Origin: Agrobacterium tumefaciens
GTDB taxonomy: Bacteria > Pseudomonadota > Alphaproteobacteria > Rhizobiales > Rhizobiaceae
Length of the DNA: 64,000 bases
Assembly (NCBI RefSeq): GCF_005221385.1
Contig: NZ_CP039904.1
Location: 682,001-746,000, forward strand
Direction: 5' to 3'
The notes under the pieces are model-generated. The model did no database searches, was not told the DNA's origin, and saw nothing but the letters and a program-made list of their open reading frames with translations. Each line of letters begins with the position of its first letter. The first letter of the stretch is position 1. The position numbers and the translations under genes are program-made. Positions 1-9,016 of the stretch are shown here, piece after piece.

Positions 1-538
1 CGTCGCCTGTCACCACGCCGACGAAAGGCAGTTCGCGGAAGGCATAAGCGACATCCATGCCGTAACCCACGACGAAATAGTCTGGACATTCGAAACCGAC
101 ATAATCGGCCTCCAGATCTTCCTTGCGCTTGACCTTCTTGTCGAGCAGCACGGCAATGGTGACGTTACGCGCGCCGCGCTCGTAAAGCAGTTCCTTGGCG
201 AAACGCAGCGTGCGGCCGGATTCGAGAATATCGTCGATCAGGAGCACATCGCGGTCCTTCACGTCGCTGTCGATATCCTTGACGATCCTCACCCCCTGCG
301 AAACCGTGCCGGCGCCATAGCTCGATAGCGTGATGAATTCGACTTCGGGAGCAAGACCACTATCATGCAGCGCGCGGATAAGATCGGCTGCGAAAATAAA
401 CGATCCCTTGAGCACGGCAATGACCAGCAAATCCTTGGTCGGGCCACCGGCAATGTGCTTGGCCATATCGCGATTGCGCTCGGCGATCTGCTCGGCGGTG
501 TAAAGCGGCTCGATGTTTTTTCCACGGACGACGGGCAT
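1..538 (-). CDS. hpt: Hypoxanthine phosphoribosyltransferase (3' end off window)
   Basis: This enzyme salvages hypoxanthine and guanine by joining them to PRPP to make IMP and GMP in the cytosol. About 179 residues are visible. The PRPP-binding loop, VLLIDDILESGRT, lies at about residues 98-110, and a K-G-S-F substrate segment is near residue 44. The start is the ATG at 538, preceded by AGGAGAAAG. The family is usually about 180 residues, so only the last few residues should be missing beyond the left edge. It runs leftwards, downstream of a membrane-anchored hypothetical gene. Confidence 0.93.
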   Translation of the reverse strand, partial: MPVVRGKNIEPLYTAEQIAERNRDMAKHIAGGPTKDLLVIAVLKGSFIFAADLIRALHDSGLAPEVEFITLSSYGAGTVSQGVRIVKDIDSDVKDRDVLLIDDILESGRTLRFAKELLYERGARNVTIAVLLDKKVKRKEDLEADYVGFECPDYFVVGYGMDVAYAFRELPFVGVVTGD

Positions 539-608
539 TCTTTCTCCTGTGCTGCGCCTTGCCGATTTTACCTTTCAGTAAAAATACGAAGATCACGCGT
601 TAGCACAG

Positions 609-1283
609 TCAACGTTCGGACGCACCCGCCTCAACGAAGGAAAGCTTGATGTCAGGCGTTTTTCCACCGGGATGGCGCAACTTTGCCGAAAATCCGTGGC
701 TGAAACCGGGCTGCATCTCTCGCACCGGCGGTTCAATGACCATGCTGGCCACCAACTGCCCCTTGGCCGCAAAGAGATCGGCGCGAAGGGCCGGCACCTC
801 TTCCAGGTTGCCGCCATTATTCTCCACGATGCCACTGATGAGCAGGATATCCATGCCGCCTGCCTCCTGCGGCGTAACGGTCACATGGGAAATGGCGAGC
901 GGGTTTGCCGTGGCGGCGGTCTGCTTTTCCGGCACAACCACCGAGAGGCCGCCGGAGCAGACGAAAACGAAAATGGCGAGCCCCGCAACCAGCGCTGAAT
1001 AGGCATCCGCCGACAGGCGCGACAATCTGCGATCCAGCCAGCCGATGAAGGCAAGGCCAAGCGTACCGATAGTGACGGGCGATTTTGCCCTCTGCCGGCG
1101 TGCCGCGCCGCGATTGTCGTTTCCGGGCTGACGCGAACGGTTTTCCTTGATGGTGACAAATTCCGCGTCTACCACGTCGTGGATCGGATTTGCCGCCCGC
1201 GCCGCGCGGCGCACCGGCGTTTCCGGCATCAGGAGGTCGAAATCGAATGCCGCTTGCCGGCGAGATGAACGGAACATAGCCAT
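609..1283 (-). CDS. Single-pass membrane protein, DUF3426/FxLYD-like C-terminal domain
   Basis: The 224-residue protein has a basic, disordered N-terminal half, one membrane segment at about residues 95-117, and a C-terminal beta-rich domain. That domain has the pattern ISGIVENN...VPALRADLF typical of DUF3426/FxLYD-like sandwiches. No enzymatic motif is visible. It starts about 190 bases from ftsE in the divergent direction and ends about 70 bases before the hpt start. The topology (N-in, C-terminal domain in the periplasm) is inferred. The function is unknown; the position beside ftsEX hints at an envelope role but proves nothing. Confidence 0.75.
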   Translation of the reverse strand: MAMFRSSRRQAAFDFDLLMPETPVRRAARAANPIHDVVDAEFVTIKENRSRQPGNDNRGAARRQRAKSPVTIGTLGLAFIGWLDRRLSRLSADAYSALVAGLAIFVFVCSGGLSVVVPEKQTAATANPLAISHVTVTPQEAGGMDILLISGIVENNGGNLEEVPALRADLFAAKGQLVASMVIEPPVREMQPGFSHGFSAKLRHPGGKTPDIKLSFVEAGASER

Positions 1284-1324
1284 AGAATTCCCCGGTCAGG
1301 TTTTCCGGCCCGCAAAACTGGGCA

Positions 1325-1353
1325 TTGCAACGAATCCTGCCAAGTTTTAAATT
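1325..1353 (+). promoter_or_regulatory. Candidate sigma70-type promoter for ftsE
   Basis: TTGCAA (1325-1330) and TAAATT (1348-1353) are separated by 17 bases, in an AT-rich patch between the divergent hypothetical gene and ftsE. Both hexamers match the consensus at four of six positions, so this is only a candidate. Confidence 0.3.
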
Positions 1354-1476
1354 TAATTGGTTAATGCTTCGCAAAAACGGCTCGCGCAGGCCACCGGAAC
1401 CGGTTTACACCGCGACATCCGGCCCCAAGCGCCAGCGGTTTGCGAACCACCACGAAACGAAGAGACTGGAAGTCCG

Positions 1477-2136
1477 TTGATCCATTTCGAAAATGTCGGG
1501 TTGCGTTACGGCATGGGGCCCGAGATCCTGAGGGACATGACCTTCGATATTCCCAAGGGTTCGTTCCAGTTTCTGACCGGCCCTTCGGGTGCGGGCAAGA
1601 CCTCGCTGCTGCGCATGCTTTTGATGTCGCTGCAGCCCACCCGCGGTAATATCCGCATGTTCAACCGCGATGTATCGCGCATTCCGCGCAGCGAGTTGCC
1701 GATGTTGCGCCGCCGTGTCGGCATCGTCTTTCAGGATTTCCGGCTGCTGGATCATCTGACGACCTATGAGAATGTCGCCCTGCCGCTGCGGGTGCGCGGC
1801 AAGGAGGAAAGCGCTTACCGCAACGATGTGATCGAGCTGCTGAAGTGGGTTGGGCTTGGCGAGCGCATCAATGTGCTGCCGGCCATCTTGTCCGGCGGGG
1901 AAAAGCAGCGCGCCGCCATTGCCCGCGCGCTGATGGACCAGCCGGAAATCCTGCTGGCCGACGAGCCGACCGGCAACGTTGATCCGCCGATGGCCAAGCG
2001 TCTTCTCAATCTCTTCCTCGAACTCAACCGGCTGGGCACGGCTGTCGTCATCGCCACCCACGATTTCGCGCTGATGGACCAGATCGACGCGCGCCGGATG
2101 ATCCTGACCGAAGGGCGGCTCGACATCTATGAATGA
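1477..2136 (+). CDS. ftsE: Cell-division ATP-binding protein FtsE
   Basis: FtsE is the ATPase of the FtsEX complex, which controls septal peptidoglycan hydrolases during division. From the TTG at 1477 the product is 219 residues and begins (M)IHFENVGLRYG, the usual family start. A longer frame exists upstream but its extra 40 residues are not ABC-like. Walker A GPSGAGKTS is at 35-43, the Q-loop at about residue 86, the signature LSGGEKQ at 138-144, and Walker B ILLADEP at 158-164. A GGAAG ribosome-binding site lies just before the TTG. The stop overlaps ftsX by 8 bases, indicating translational coupling. Confidence 0.95.
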   Translation: MIHFENVGLRYGMGPEILRDMTFDIPKGSFQFLTGPSGAGKTSLLRMLLMSLQPTRGNIRMFNRDVSRIPRSELPMLRRRVGIVFQDFRLLDHLTTYENVALPLRVRGKEESAYRNDVIELLKWVGLGERINVLPAILSGGEKQRAAIARALMDQPEILLADEPTGNVDPPMAKRLLNLFLELNRLGTAVVIATHDFALMDQIDARRMILTEGRLDIYE

Positions 2137-3136
2137 GATCACCCGCAAACAGCTGACCCCGGAACCGGCCCAGCCGAAGCGCCCGCCCATGCGCATCCGC
2201 CCGATGGCGCCCATCCTGCCGCCGTCGAACATTCAGGGCAATGCGCTGATGGTGGTGATCGCCATCATGGCCTTTCTCGCCTGCCTGACGCTCGGCGCCG
2301 TCTCCATGGTGCGCGCCACCGCCGCCACCTGGCAGAGCCAGATTTCCCGCGAGATCACCATCCAGATCAAGCCCGAGGACGGGCTGGACATGAATGCGGC
2401 GCTCAACAAGGCGCGCAATCTGGCGCTCACCTTCGTCGGCACGCGAGACGGCACGATCCTTGACGATGCGGCGACATCGCGCCTACTGGAGCCATGGCTC
2501 GGCAGCGGTCTTGACCTTTCCGAACTGCCGATACCGCGCCTCGTCGTCATCACCATCGATGAAAACAATCCGCCCGATTTTCAGGCGATGCGGGACATGC
2601 TGAAGGCCGAGCTTCCGCAGGCGTTTCTGGATGACCACCGCACCTGGGTGGACAGGTTGGTCTCCATGGCCAGAACCACGGTCATGATCGGCCTCGGCGT
2701 TCTGATCCTCGTTTTCACCGCCATGGTGCTGACCGTGGTGTTTGCAACGCGCGGGGCGCTTTCCGGCAACCGGCATATCGTTGAGGTTCTGCATTTCGTC
2801 GGCGCGGAAAGCAGCTTTGTGGCACGGGAATTCCAGAAACACTTCCTGAAGATCAGCCTTAAAGGGGCGGCCGCAGGCGGCGCGCTCGCCGCAGCGGTTT
2901 TCCTTGCCGCCGGTTTCTGGCAATCGAGCACGGTCGCCACGCCGCAGAGCGATCAGGCAAGCGCGCTTTTCGGTTCCTTTTCCGTTGGTCTCGGCGGCTA
3001 TATCGGCATCGCCACAACGATGATCGTCATAGCACTTCTCACGACCATTACGGCACGCGTGACCGTCATCCGCACCATCGACGATATCGACCGCGTCCGC
3101 TCCGATCCGTCGAAAAGTGACGGCCTCACATCATGA
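2129..3136 (+). CDS. ftsX: Cell-division membrane protein FtsX
   Basis: FtsX is the permease-like partner of FtsE. It carries the signal to periplasmic amidase activators through its large extracellular loop. The 335-residue protein has a proline-rich cytoplasmic N-terminus, a first membrane segment at about 37-62, a periplasmic loop of roughly 125 residues, and three more membrane segments near 190-212, 245-268 and 285-312. This is the four-helix FtsX layout. It overlaps ftsE by 8 bases and ends with a charged cytoplasmic tail. Confidence 0.94.
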   Translation: MNEITRKQLTPEPAQPKRPPMRIRPMAPILPPSNIQGNALMVVIAIMAFLACLTLGAVSMVRATAATWQSQISREITIQIKPEDGLDMNAALNKARNLALTFVGTRDGTILDDAATSRLLEPWLGSGLDLSELPIPRLVVITIDENNPPDFQAMRDMLKAELPQAFLDDHRTWVDRLVSMARTTVMIGLGVLILVFTAMVLTVVFATRGALSGNRHIVEVLHFVGAESSFVAREFQKHFLKISLKGAAAGGALAAAVFLAAGFWQSSTVATPQSDQASALFGSFSVGLGGYIGIATTMIVIALLTTITARVTVIRTIDDIDRVRSDPSKSDGLTS

Positions 3137-3254
3137 CTTTACTCCCAGAATCCCGTGGCAAACTGAAACCGTCACAGGCCGGATGTAACCTGCGGACGGT
3201 GGACAAAAATGCCTGTTCCTTGCCTTAATCGGCGAGTATTCAGGAGGAATGTTT

Positions 3255-3980
3255 GTGAGTCGGATGGACCAGGATCAGACGACCACGCGACCGGCCAGAA
3301 GGGGCCTGTTGTCGCGGCGTGGTCCGTTGCGCCGTTTTATTCGCGGCTTTATCCTTCTTTGCGTTGTTCTTCTCGGCGTTTTTTTAGGCGGCTTCCTGTG
3401 GTTCGCTGACTCCGTCGCTTCCATGCGCCCGCCGGAGGGCACGAAGGGCGATGCCATCATCGTTCTGACCGGCGGCTATCAACGCATCGAACAGGCGGTC
3501 GGCCTGCTGCGTGATGGCGTGGGCAAACGTTTGCTGATTTCCGGCGTCAACCCGGCCACCACCCGCTCGCAGATCCGCAAGATGACGCAGGGCTCATCCG
3601 ACATGTTTTCCTGCTGCGTGGATATGGGTTACAAAGCCATAGACACGATCGGCAACGCCAATGAAGCGGCAAGCTGGATACGCGATCACAACTATTCCTC
3701 GATTGTCGTCGTCACCAACAATTATCATATGCACCGCAGCCTGCATGAATTGCGCAGCGCCAGCCCGCAGACGCAATTCATTGCCTATCCCGTCATCAGC
3801 GCTGATCTTGCCCGCACGAACTGGTTCGTCGAGCCGGATGTGGTCAGAACCATGCTCTACGAATATTTAAAGTTCGTGGCCGCGGCAGGACGCGATCTGA
3901 CCGGCTTCGGCAAGGGTGACGGCCTGCGCAAGGCCGCCGCTGACCATTCCACGCCGAAGGTCGCGGCCGCTTCTCCATGA
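3255..3980 (+). CDS. YdcF/SanA-like DUF218 membrane protein
   Basis: The product is 241 residues. After a basic N-terminus there is one membrane segment (about residues 30-53). A DUF218 domain follows, with DAIIVLTGGYQRIEQAV near its start and the NNYHMHRS motif that the family uses in its active-site region. DUF218 proteins (ElyC, SanA, YdcF) are linked to envelope integrity, but the reaction is not settled. I chose the GTG at 3255 because AGGAGG ends 7 bases before it; the ATG at 3249 is only one base from that site. The next gene, plsC, is also an envelope function. Confidence 0.85.
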   Translation: MSRMDQDQTTTRPARRGLLSRRGPLRRFIRGFILLCVVLLGVFLGGFLWFADSVASMRPPEGTKGDAIIVLTGGYQRIEQAVGLLRDGVGKRLLISGVNPATTRSQIRKMTQGSSDMFSCCVDMGYKAIDTIGNANEAASWIRDHNYSSIVVVTNNYHMHRSLHELRSASPQTQFIAYPVISADLARTNWFVEPDVVRTMLYEYLKFVAAAGRDLTGFGKGDGLRKAAADHSTPKVAAASP

Positions 3981-4095
3981 GCGGCAAGAAACGCGCTTGC
4001 TGCGGGGCCTTGTTTTCGTGTAGGCGTCTGGCATCGGCATCCGGCATCGAGGCGCATCAACGCTTCGGAACGGCTGCGCCCCGGGAAGGCTGTTG

Positions 4096-4896
4096 ATGCT
4101 CAAGCTGCGCTCTTTTCTTTTCAATACGCTGTTTTATCTCAACCTGATTGTCCGCATGATCGTGCTGACACCGATCTATTTCATTCTGCCGCGCAAGATC
4201 GCCTTCGAAATCCCCAAGAACTGGGCGCGGTCCAACCATTGGCTGATGAAAACCATCGTCGGCACCACCTTCGAGATCGAGGGGCTGGAGAACATCCCGG
4301 AAACCGGCTGCATCTTCGCGCCCAAACATCAATCCTTCTGGGATACTTACGCACTGCTGCCCAATCTGCCGGACCCCGTCTACATTCTGAAACGGGAATT
4401 GATGTGGATTCCGCTATTCGGCTGGTATGTGATGAAACAGCGGATGATCCCGGTCAACCGCGCCGCGCGCGGCAAGGTCATGCTGAAGGTGATGGAGCGG
4501 GCGAAAGAGGAAATGGCGGCGGGTCGCGAACTCATCATCTATCCCGAAGGCACACGCCGCCCGCCCGGCGCCGAGCCGGAGTACCGTTACGGTATCGCCC
4601 GGCTTTACCGTGATCTGCAGGTGCCGGTCATTCCCGTCGCCATGCATCCCGGCCTCTTCTGGCCACGCCGTTCGACAATGCGTTATCCCGGCCATTTCAA
4701 GGTGCGTATCCTGCCGGCCATCGAGCCGGGGCTGGATCCCGATGTGTTTTTCAAGCGATTGATCGACGTCACGGAAAAGGCGAGCGACGAGTTGCTGCTG
4801 GAAACCGCGCGCAACAATCCGCACTTGCCGTTGCCGCCAACCGCCATCAAGCGGATCGCCGAACTTCAAGGCACGGGCACGCCCTCCGCCGACTGA
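4096..4896 (+). CDS. plsC: 1-acyl-sn-glycerol-3-phosphate acyltransferase
   Basis: PlsC acylates lysophosphatidic acid to phosphatidic acid at the inner membrane, a step of phospholipid synthesis. The 266-residue protein has a hydrophobic N-terminal segment (about residues 8-30), the H-x4-D catalytic motif in KHQSFWDTY near residue 76, and the substrate-binding element YPEGTRR near residue 153. The ATG at 4096 follows GGGAAGG at a good distance; a TTG one codon upstream is less likely. Its 3' end overlaps the convergent chaC gene by 31 bases. Confidence 0.93.
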   Translation: MLKLRSFLFNTLFYLNLIVRMIVLTPIYFILPRKIAFEIPKNWARSNHWLMKTIVGTTFEIEGLENIPETGCIFAPKHQSFWDTYALLPNLPDPVYILKRELMWIPLFGWYVMKQRMIPVNRAARGKVMLKVMERAKEEMAAGRELIIYPEGTRRPPGAEPEYRYGIARLYRDLQVPVIPVAMHPGLFWPRRSTMRYPGHFKVRILPAIEPGLDPDVFFKRLIDVTEKASDELLLETARNNPHLPLPPTAIKRIAELQGTGTPSAD

Positions 4897-5420
4897 ACCA
4901 CGAGCGTGCCGACATTGGCGGCAATGCTTTCCAGCAGAGAGTCGCGAATGCCCATATCCTGTAGATGCTGCACGGTATTGAAAACGTAATCCGTGTTCGG
5001 GCCGGACCGACCCGAGGCAGTCGCGACGATGCTGGCCGCCTCGGCCACAGCAAGACCGCCGATATATTGCTCATGCGCGGGGTCGGCCACATAGGTTACG
5101 GCGCTGCCGCGCCTGCCGTCGGCAAATGCAATGGCAACCACCCGTTCCTTGTAGACATTCGTCACCAGTTCGCGCTCGCGCAGATAAGCCATGACGGAAT
5201 CCTGATCCTTGCCCTGCACGCGAAATGCAACACCGAGGCAGGAGCCGCCGCGCTCCAGACCCAGCACAAGACCGGGCTTTTCCTCCGTGCCACGATAAAC
5301 GCTGGAACTGATGCAAAGGGAGCGGCGATAGCCATGCAGCCGCGCCTGCTGCCTTTCCTCAAAGGCAAAGCCGGGGTTCCACATCAACGAACCGTAGCCA
5401 AAGACCCAAAAATCGTCCAT
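4866..5420 (-). CDS. ChaC-type gamma-glutamylcyclotransferase
   Basis: ChaC enzymes split glutathione into 5-oxoproline and Cys-Gly in the cytosol. The 184-residue product starts MDDFWVFGYGSLMWNPGF, where FGYGSLMW is the substrate-binding loop. The catalytic glutamate is expected in the YLRERELVTNVY segment near residue 84. An open frame continues 40 codons upstream, but the family begins at this ATG and the extension would overlap the divergent gene at 5470. It shares 31 bases with the 3' end of plsC on the opposite strand. Confidence 0.9.
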   Translation of the reverse strand: MDDFWVFGYGSLMWNPGFAFEERQQARLHGYRRSLCISSSVYRGTEEKPGLVLGLERGGSCLGVAFRVQGKDQDSVMAYLRERELVTNVYKERVVAIAFADGRRGSAVTYVADPAHEQYIGGLAVAEAASIVATASGRSGPNTDYVFNTVQHLQDMGIRDSLLESIAANVGTLVVQSAEGVPVP

Positions 5421-5469
5421 ATCCCAAGCCAAATCAAAATTCCCTGAAGTCTGTTCATCGGAGATCAAT

Positions 5470-6471
5470 ATGGCAGCGTCAAGCCAATCCGGCACCGCCA
5501 AAAAATTCCTCTGGCTTGCCATCGCCGTCGCGGTGGTCATCGGACTTTATACGGCCGGGTGGTTTTATGCCGCCGACAGGCTAAAGCAGACGGTGCTGAA
5601 CGTCATTGCTCCCTCACAGGCGAGGAATCTCAGCGCCGAATGCGGCGATATCGCCTTCCGGGGTTATCCTTTCCGCATCGGCCTCTTCTGCTCAAAGGTG
5701 ACAGTGGACGACAGCGGGAACGGCGTTTCCGCGTCTTTCGGCGAGCTTCGCTCGGCGGCACAGGTCTATAATCCCGGCCACATCGTCTGGGAACTCGATT
5801 CGCCCGCAGAAATCCGCTCCGCCCATGGCCTGACCGTTTCAGCCTCCTGGCAGAACATGCAGTCGAGCGTCGTCACCAAGCTGAAGGGCATCGACCGCAG
5901 CTCGCTTGTCATCGACGGGCTGAAGGCGCAGGCGGTTTCCTCCGTCACCGGCCAGACGATCGACTTCGATGCCGTCAAGACGGAGATGCACCTGCGCCAG
6001 AACGGGACCGATCTTGACGGCGCAATCACGCTGACCGACTCGGCCACCGTCATCAAGGACTGGCCGCAAGTTCTTCCCCGCCTCGACGCCATCGTCGATG
6101 TGACGCTCGCGGGTAAGGCGGGCATGGTGGACGGCAGCGACACGTCAGGCCTTTACGGCACAAGCGGCGAGCTTCGCCGGCTGGTGGCCGATATTGGCGA
6201 CGGCCGCACCATGCGCATCAGCGGCCCCTTCTCGTTTGACAATGAGGGCTATCTCTCCGGCCAGTTCAAGCTGGAGATCGAAAAGCTCGGCGCTTGGTCG
6301 GACAATGCCAAACAGGCTTTTCCACAGCTGCAATCCACCATCGATACGGCCCGCAAGCTGCTCGGCGCTCTCGCCGGCGGCGGAGACAGGGCATCCGTCG
6401 ATCTCGTGGTGGACCGCGGCCGCGCCACTGTCAGCGGCTTCATTCCGCTGGGCAAGATTCCGCCGATTTAA
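5470..6471 (+). CDS. DUF2125 domain-containing protein
   Basis: The 333-residue protein has one N-terminal membrane anchor (about residues 12-33) followed by a long beta-rich exported part that matches the DUF2125 family of alphaproteobacteria. That family has no assigned reaction. GGAG lies 6 bases before the ATG. The gene is divergent from chaC. Its last 4 bases overlap the 3' end of the GNAT gene on the other strand. The periplasmic location of the large domain is inferred from the anchor. Confidence 0.8.
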   Translation: MAASSQSGTAKKFLWLAIAVAVVIGLYTAGWFYAADRLKQTVLNVIAPSQARNLSAECGDIAFRGYPFRIGLFCSKVTVDDSGNGVSASFGELRSAAQVYNPGHIVWELDSPAEIRSAHGLTVSASWQNMQSSVVTKLKGIDRSSLVIDGLKAQAVSSVTGQTIDFDAVKTEMHLRQNGTDLDGAITLTDSATVIKDWPQVLPRLDAIVDVTLAGKAGMVDGSDTSGLYGTSGELRRLVADIGDGRTMRISGPFSFDNEGYLSGQFKLEIEKLGAWSDNAKQAFPQLQSTIDTARKLLGALAGGGDRASVDLVVDRGRATVSGFIPLGKIPPI

Positions 6472-6887
6472 CAGAGAGTTTTTGTAAAAAACACCTCAGC
6501 GGCATCCTGAATTTTTGGGAGGTTCAGGATGCCAGCTTCTTTGTATCCATTGCGACGATGCCACGTCTGCGGTTCCTGCTCGTCCTGCTGGCTGGAGGTC
6601 ATCACCAGTGAGGCACCCTGCTCACGCATCAGGGTTTCCCAAAAAACTGTAAGCGTTGCACCGACGCCATGCCCGCGAAACTCGGGAATGACGCGGATCA
6701 TGTCCATGTAAGGAATCTTGCCCCAGAACATCGAGAACCGCAGAAAACCGACTAGAATCGTATCTTCTTTCGCGACGAGATATTCGCGGTGTCCGACGCA
6801 ACGCCGCAACCAATCCTCACCGATCCATTTGTCTTCGCGCAGCAGCCATTCGATATCGTCATCCGTAGCCGCCGATATCAATATCAT
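6468..6887 (-). CDS. GNAT-family N-acetyltransferase
   Basis: The 139-residue protein has the GNAT core: a central MDMIRVIPEFRGHGVGATL segment, where R-x-x-G-x-G/A binds the acetyl-CoA pyrophosphate (about residues 61-78), and a C-terminal WHRRNGYKEAG strand. The substrate cannot be told. It starts 9 bases after the tyrC stop and probably ends the hisC-tyrC transcript. Its 3' end overlaps the convergent DUF2125 gene by 4 bases. Confidence 0.82.
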   Translation of the reverse strand: MILISAATDDDIEWLLREDKWIGEDWLRRCVGHREYLVAKEDTILVGFLRFSMFWGKIPYMDMIRVIPEFRGHGVGATLTVFWETLMREQGASLVMTSSQQDEQEPQTWHRRNGYKEAGILNLPKIQDAAEVFFTKTLC

Positions 6888-6896
6888 GCCAGCGCC

Positions 6897-7829
6897 CTAC
6901 TTCTTCTGATCCAGCGCATGACGGCCGAAGTCCGGCGCGTCGACGTCCTGACCAGCCTGCACGATAGAACGGCGGATGGCGCGGGTGCGGGAAAACAGCT
7001 CAAACAGCTTGTCGCCCTCGCCCCAGCGGATCGCCCTTTGCAGCGACGCAAGGTCTTCGGAAAACCGTGCCAGCATTTCAAGGATGGCATCCTTGTTGTG
7101 CAGGCAGACGTCACGCCACATGGTCGGATCGGAAGCGGCGAGACGGGTGAAATCGCGGAAACCGGAGGCGGAATATTTGATGACTTCCGATTCGGTCACC
7201 GTCTCCAGATCATCCGCCGTGCCGACGATATTGTAGGCGATGATATGCGGCAGATGCGAGACGATCGCCAAAACCTTGTCGTGATGCTCGGCATCCATTT
7301 CATCGACGCGGGAACCGAGCGCCCGCCAGAAATCCTTCAGCTTTTCCAGCGCCTTGGCATCCGTGCCCGGCAGCGGCGTGAAGATGCACCAGCGCTCACG
7401 GAAGAGACCGGCGAAACCAGCATCCGGGCCGGATTTTTCCGTACCCGCCAGCGGGTGTCCGGGAATGAAATGCACATTGTCGGGCATATGCGGGGCCATC
7501 TGGGCGATGACCGAAGCCTTGGTGGAGCCGACATCGGTCACGATGGCGCCCGGCTTCAGATGCGGCGCGATCTGCTGCGCCACACTTTCCGAAGCACCGA
7601 CCGGCACCGAGACGATGACGAGATCGGCATCCTTCACCGCCTCTGCCGCCGAGACGGTATAATCCGTGCCAAGCGCCACCTCCTCCGCCCGTTTCAGCGT
7701 GTCTTCGCTGCGGGTGGAAATTGTCACATGGCGGGCAAGACCCAGTTCCCTGATATCGCGTGCAATCGACGAGCCAATCAGGCCGATGCCGATCAGCGCG
7801 ATGCGTTCAAACATGATCTCGCCCATCAC
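6897..7829 (-). CDS. tyrC: Prephenate/arogenate dehydrogenase family protein
   Basis: This enzyme oxidatively decarboxylates prephenate or arogenate in tyrosine synthesis. The N-terminal Rossmann fold has GIGLIGSS at residues 14-21. The prephenate dehydrogenase region follows, with [13 protein letters not shown] near residue 123 and the SHLPHIIAY helix near 211. The frame opens with GTG at 7829. ATG codons at 7826 (sharing one base with the hisC stop) and 7814 are alternatives, and the true start is not decided by a clear ribosome-binding site. The overlap with hisC shows an aromatic amino acid operon. Confidence 0.92.
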   Translation of the reverse strand: MMGEIMFERIALIGIGLIGSSIARDIRELGLARHVTISTRSEDTLKRAEEVALGTDYTVSAAEAVKDADLVIVSVPVGASESVAQQIAPHLKPGAIVTDVGSTKASVIAQMAPHMPDNVHFIPGHPLAGTEKSGPDAGFAGLFRERWCIFTPLPGTDAKALEKLKDFWRALGSRVDEMDAEHHDKVLAIVSHLPHIIAYNIVGTADDLETVTESEVIKYSASGFRDFTRLAASDPTMWRDVCLHNKDAILEMLARFSEDLASLQRAIRWGEGDKLFELFSRTRAIRRSIVQAGQDVDAPDFGRHALDQKK

Positions 7830-8932
7830 GCCTGCCCCATGAACTCGGTGAGAGCAGCGATGACGCCGAGATTGGCCTCTTCCGAGCCGACCGTCATTCT
7901 CAGCGCATTCGGGAAGCCGTAACCACGCACCGCACGCAGAATATAACCGCGGCGGCTCAGGAACTCATCCGCATCCGCCGCACGCTTGCCGTCCTGATCC
8001 GGAAAATGGATGAGAATGAAGTTGGTGACCGAAGGCGTGACGGTGAGACCGAGACCGGTGAAGGTAGTGACCAGCTTTTCCATCCACAGGGCATTATGCG
8101 CCACGGCCTTTTCAACGAAGGCCTGATCGCGGATTGCAGCGGCACCGGCAGCGATGGCCGGCGCGCTCATGTTGAACGGGCCGCGCACACGGTTCAGCGC
8201 ATCGATGACGGCGGCCGGACCATACATCCAGCCGACACGCAGCGCGGCCAGACCGTAAACCTTGGAGAAGGTGCGGGTCATCACCACGTTTCGGTTGCCG
8301 GAAACCAGCTCCAGCCCGGCTTCGTAATCATTTTTGCGCACATATTCGGCGTAAGCCGCATCCAGCACCAGCACGACATGTTTCGGCAGGCCGGACTGAA
8401 GACGGCGGATTTCCGCAACCGGAACATAGGTGCCGGTAGGGTTGCCCGGATTGGCGACGAAAACCATCTTGGTCTTCGGCGTCACGGCGGCGAGGATCGC
8501 ATCCACATCCACCGCGCAATCCTTTTCCTTCACCGTCACCGGGGTCGCGCCCGCACCCATGATCTGGATCTTGTAGACGAGGAAACCATGCTCGGTGATG
8601 ATCGCCTCATCGCCTGCACCCAGATAGACGTGGCACAGCAGGCCGAGCAGCTCGTCCGAACCGTTGCCGCACATGATATTCGCGATGTTGAGGCCATGCA
8701 CATCGGCAATCGCCTGACGCAGCGCGATCGCCTGACCGTCCGGATAGATTTCCAGATGGCTGGCGGCGGTGCCGAAAGCCTCGATCGCCTTCGGGCTCGG
8801 CCCAAGCGGCGTTTCATTGGAGGAGAGCTTATAAACCTTCGCAACGCCGTCCACATGTTCCTTGCCGGGAACATAAGCGGCGATATCCAGAATACCCGGA
8901 CGCGGAACAGGTTGGTTAAGCTCTGCACTCAT
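7826..8932 (-). CDS. hisC: Histidinol-phosphate/aromatic aminotransferase
   Basis: This PLP-dependent class I/II aminotransferase has 368 residues. NPGNPTG is at 161-167, the PLP-contacting D191 and Y194 are present, and the Schiff-base lysine is K224 in [12 protein letters not shown]. HisC acts in histidine synthesis. The copy paired with tyrC in alphaproteobacteria often also transaminates prephenate or aromatic ketoacids, and the overlap with tyrC favours that use here. Its 5' leader contains two stacked hairpins that may control it (see 8948-8989). Confidence 0.92.
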   Translation of the reverse strand: MSAELNQPVPRPGILDIAAYVPGKEHVDGVAKVYKLSSNETPLGPSPKAIEAFGTAASHLEIYPDGQAIALRQAIADVHGLNIANIMCGNGSDELLGLLCHVYLGAGDEAIITEHGFLVYKIQIMGAGATPVTVKEKDCAVDVDAILAAVTPKTKMVFVANPGNPTGTYVPVAEIRRLQSGLPKHVVLVLDAAYAEYVRKNDYEAGLELVSGNRNVVMTRTFSKVYGLAALRVGWMYGPAAVIDALNRVRGPFNMSAPAIAAGAAAIRDQAFVEKAVAHNALWMEKLVTTFTGLGLTVTPSVTNFILIHFPDQDGKRAADADEFLSRRGYILRAVRGYGFPNALRMTVGSEEANLGVIAALTEFMGQA

Positions 8933-8947
8933 TTGATCGACCTTTGG

Positions 8948-8989
8948 AAAAACGCCGGAGAACCCGGCAAAAGCAATGCCGGAGGCATT
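8948..8989 (-). terminator. Tandem hairpins in front of hisC; terminator or attenuator
   Basis: Reading leftwards, the first hairpin is AATGCC-TCC-GGCATT (8989-8975). A second, GCCGG-GTTCT-CCGGC (8968-8954), is followed by GTTTTT (8953-8948), the layout of a Rho-independent terminator. The 3' arm of the first (CCGGC) can instead pair with the 5' arm of the second (GCCGG), which would break the terminator. It ends only 15 bases before the hisC ATG. It may simply end the upstream methyltransferase transcript. Confidence 0.5.
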
Positions 8990-9016
8990 AGACCGGAATG
9001 GCCGTTTTGTCGAGGG

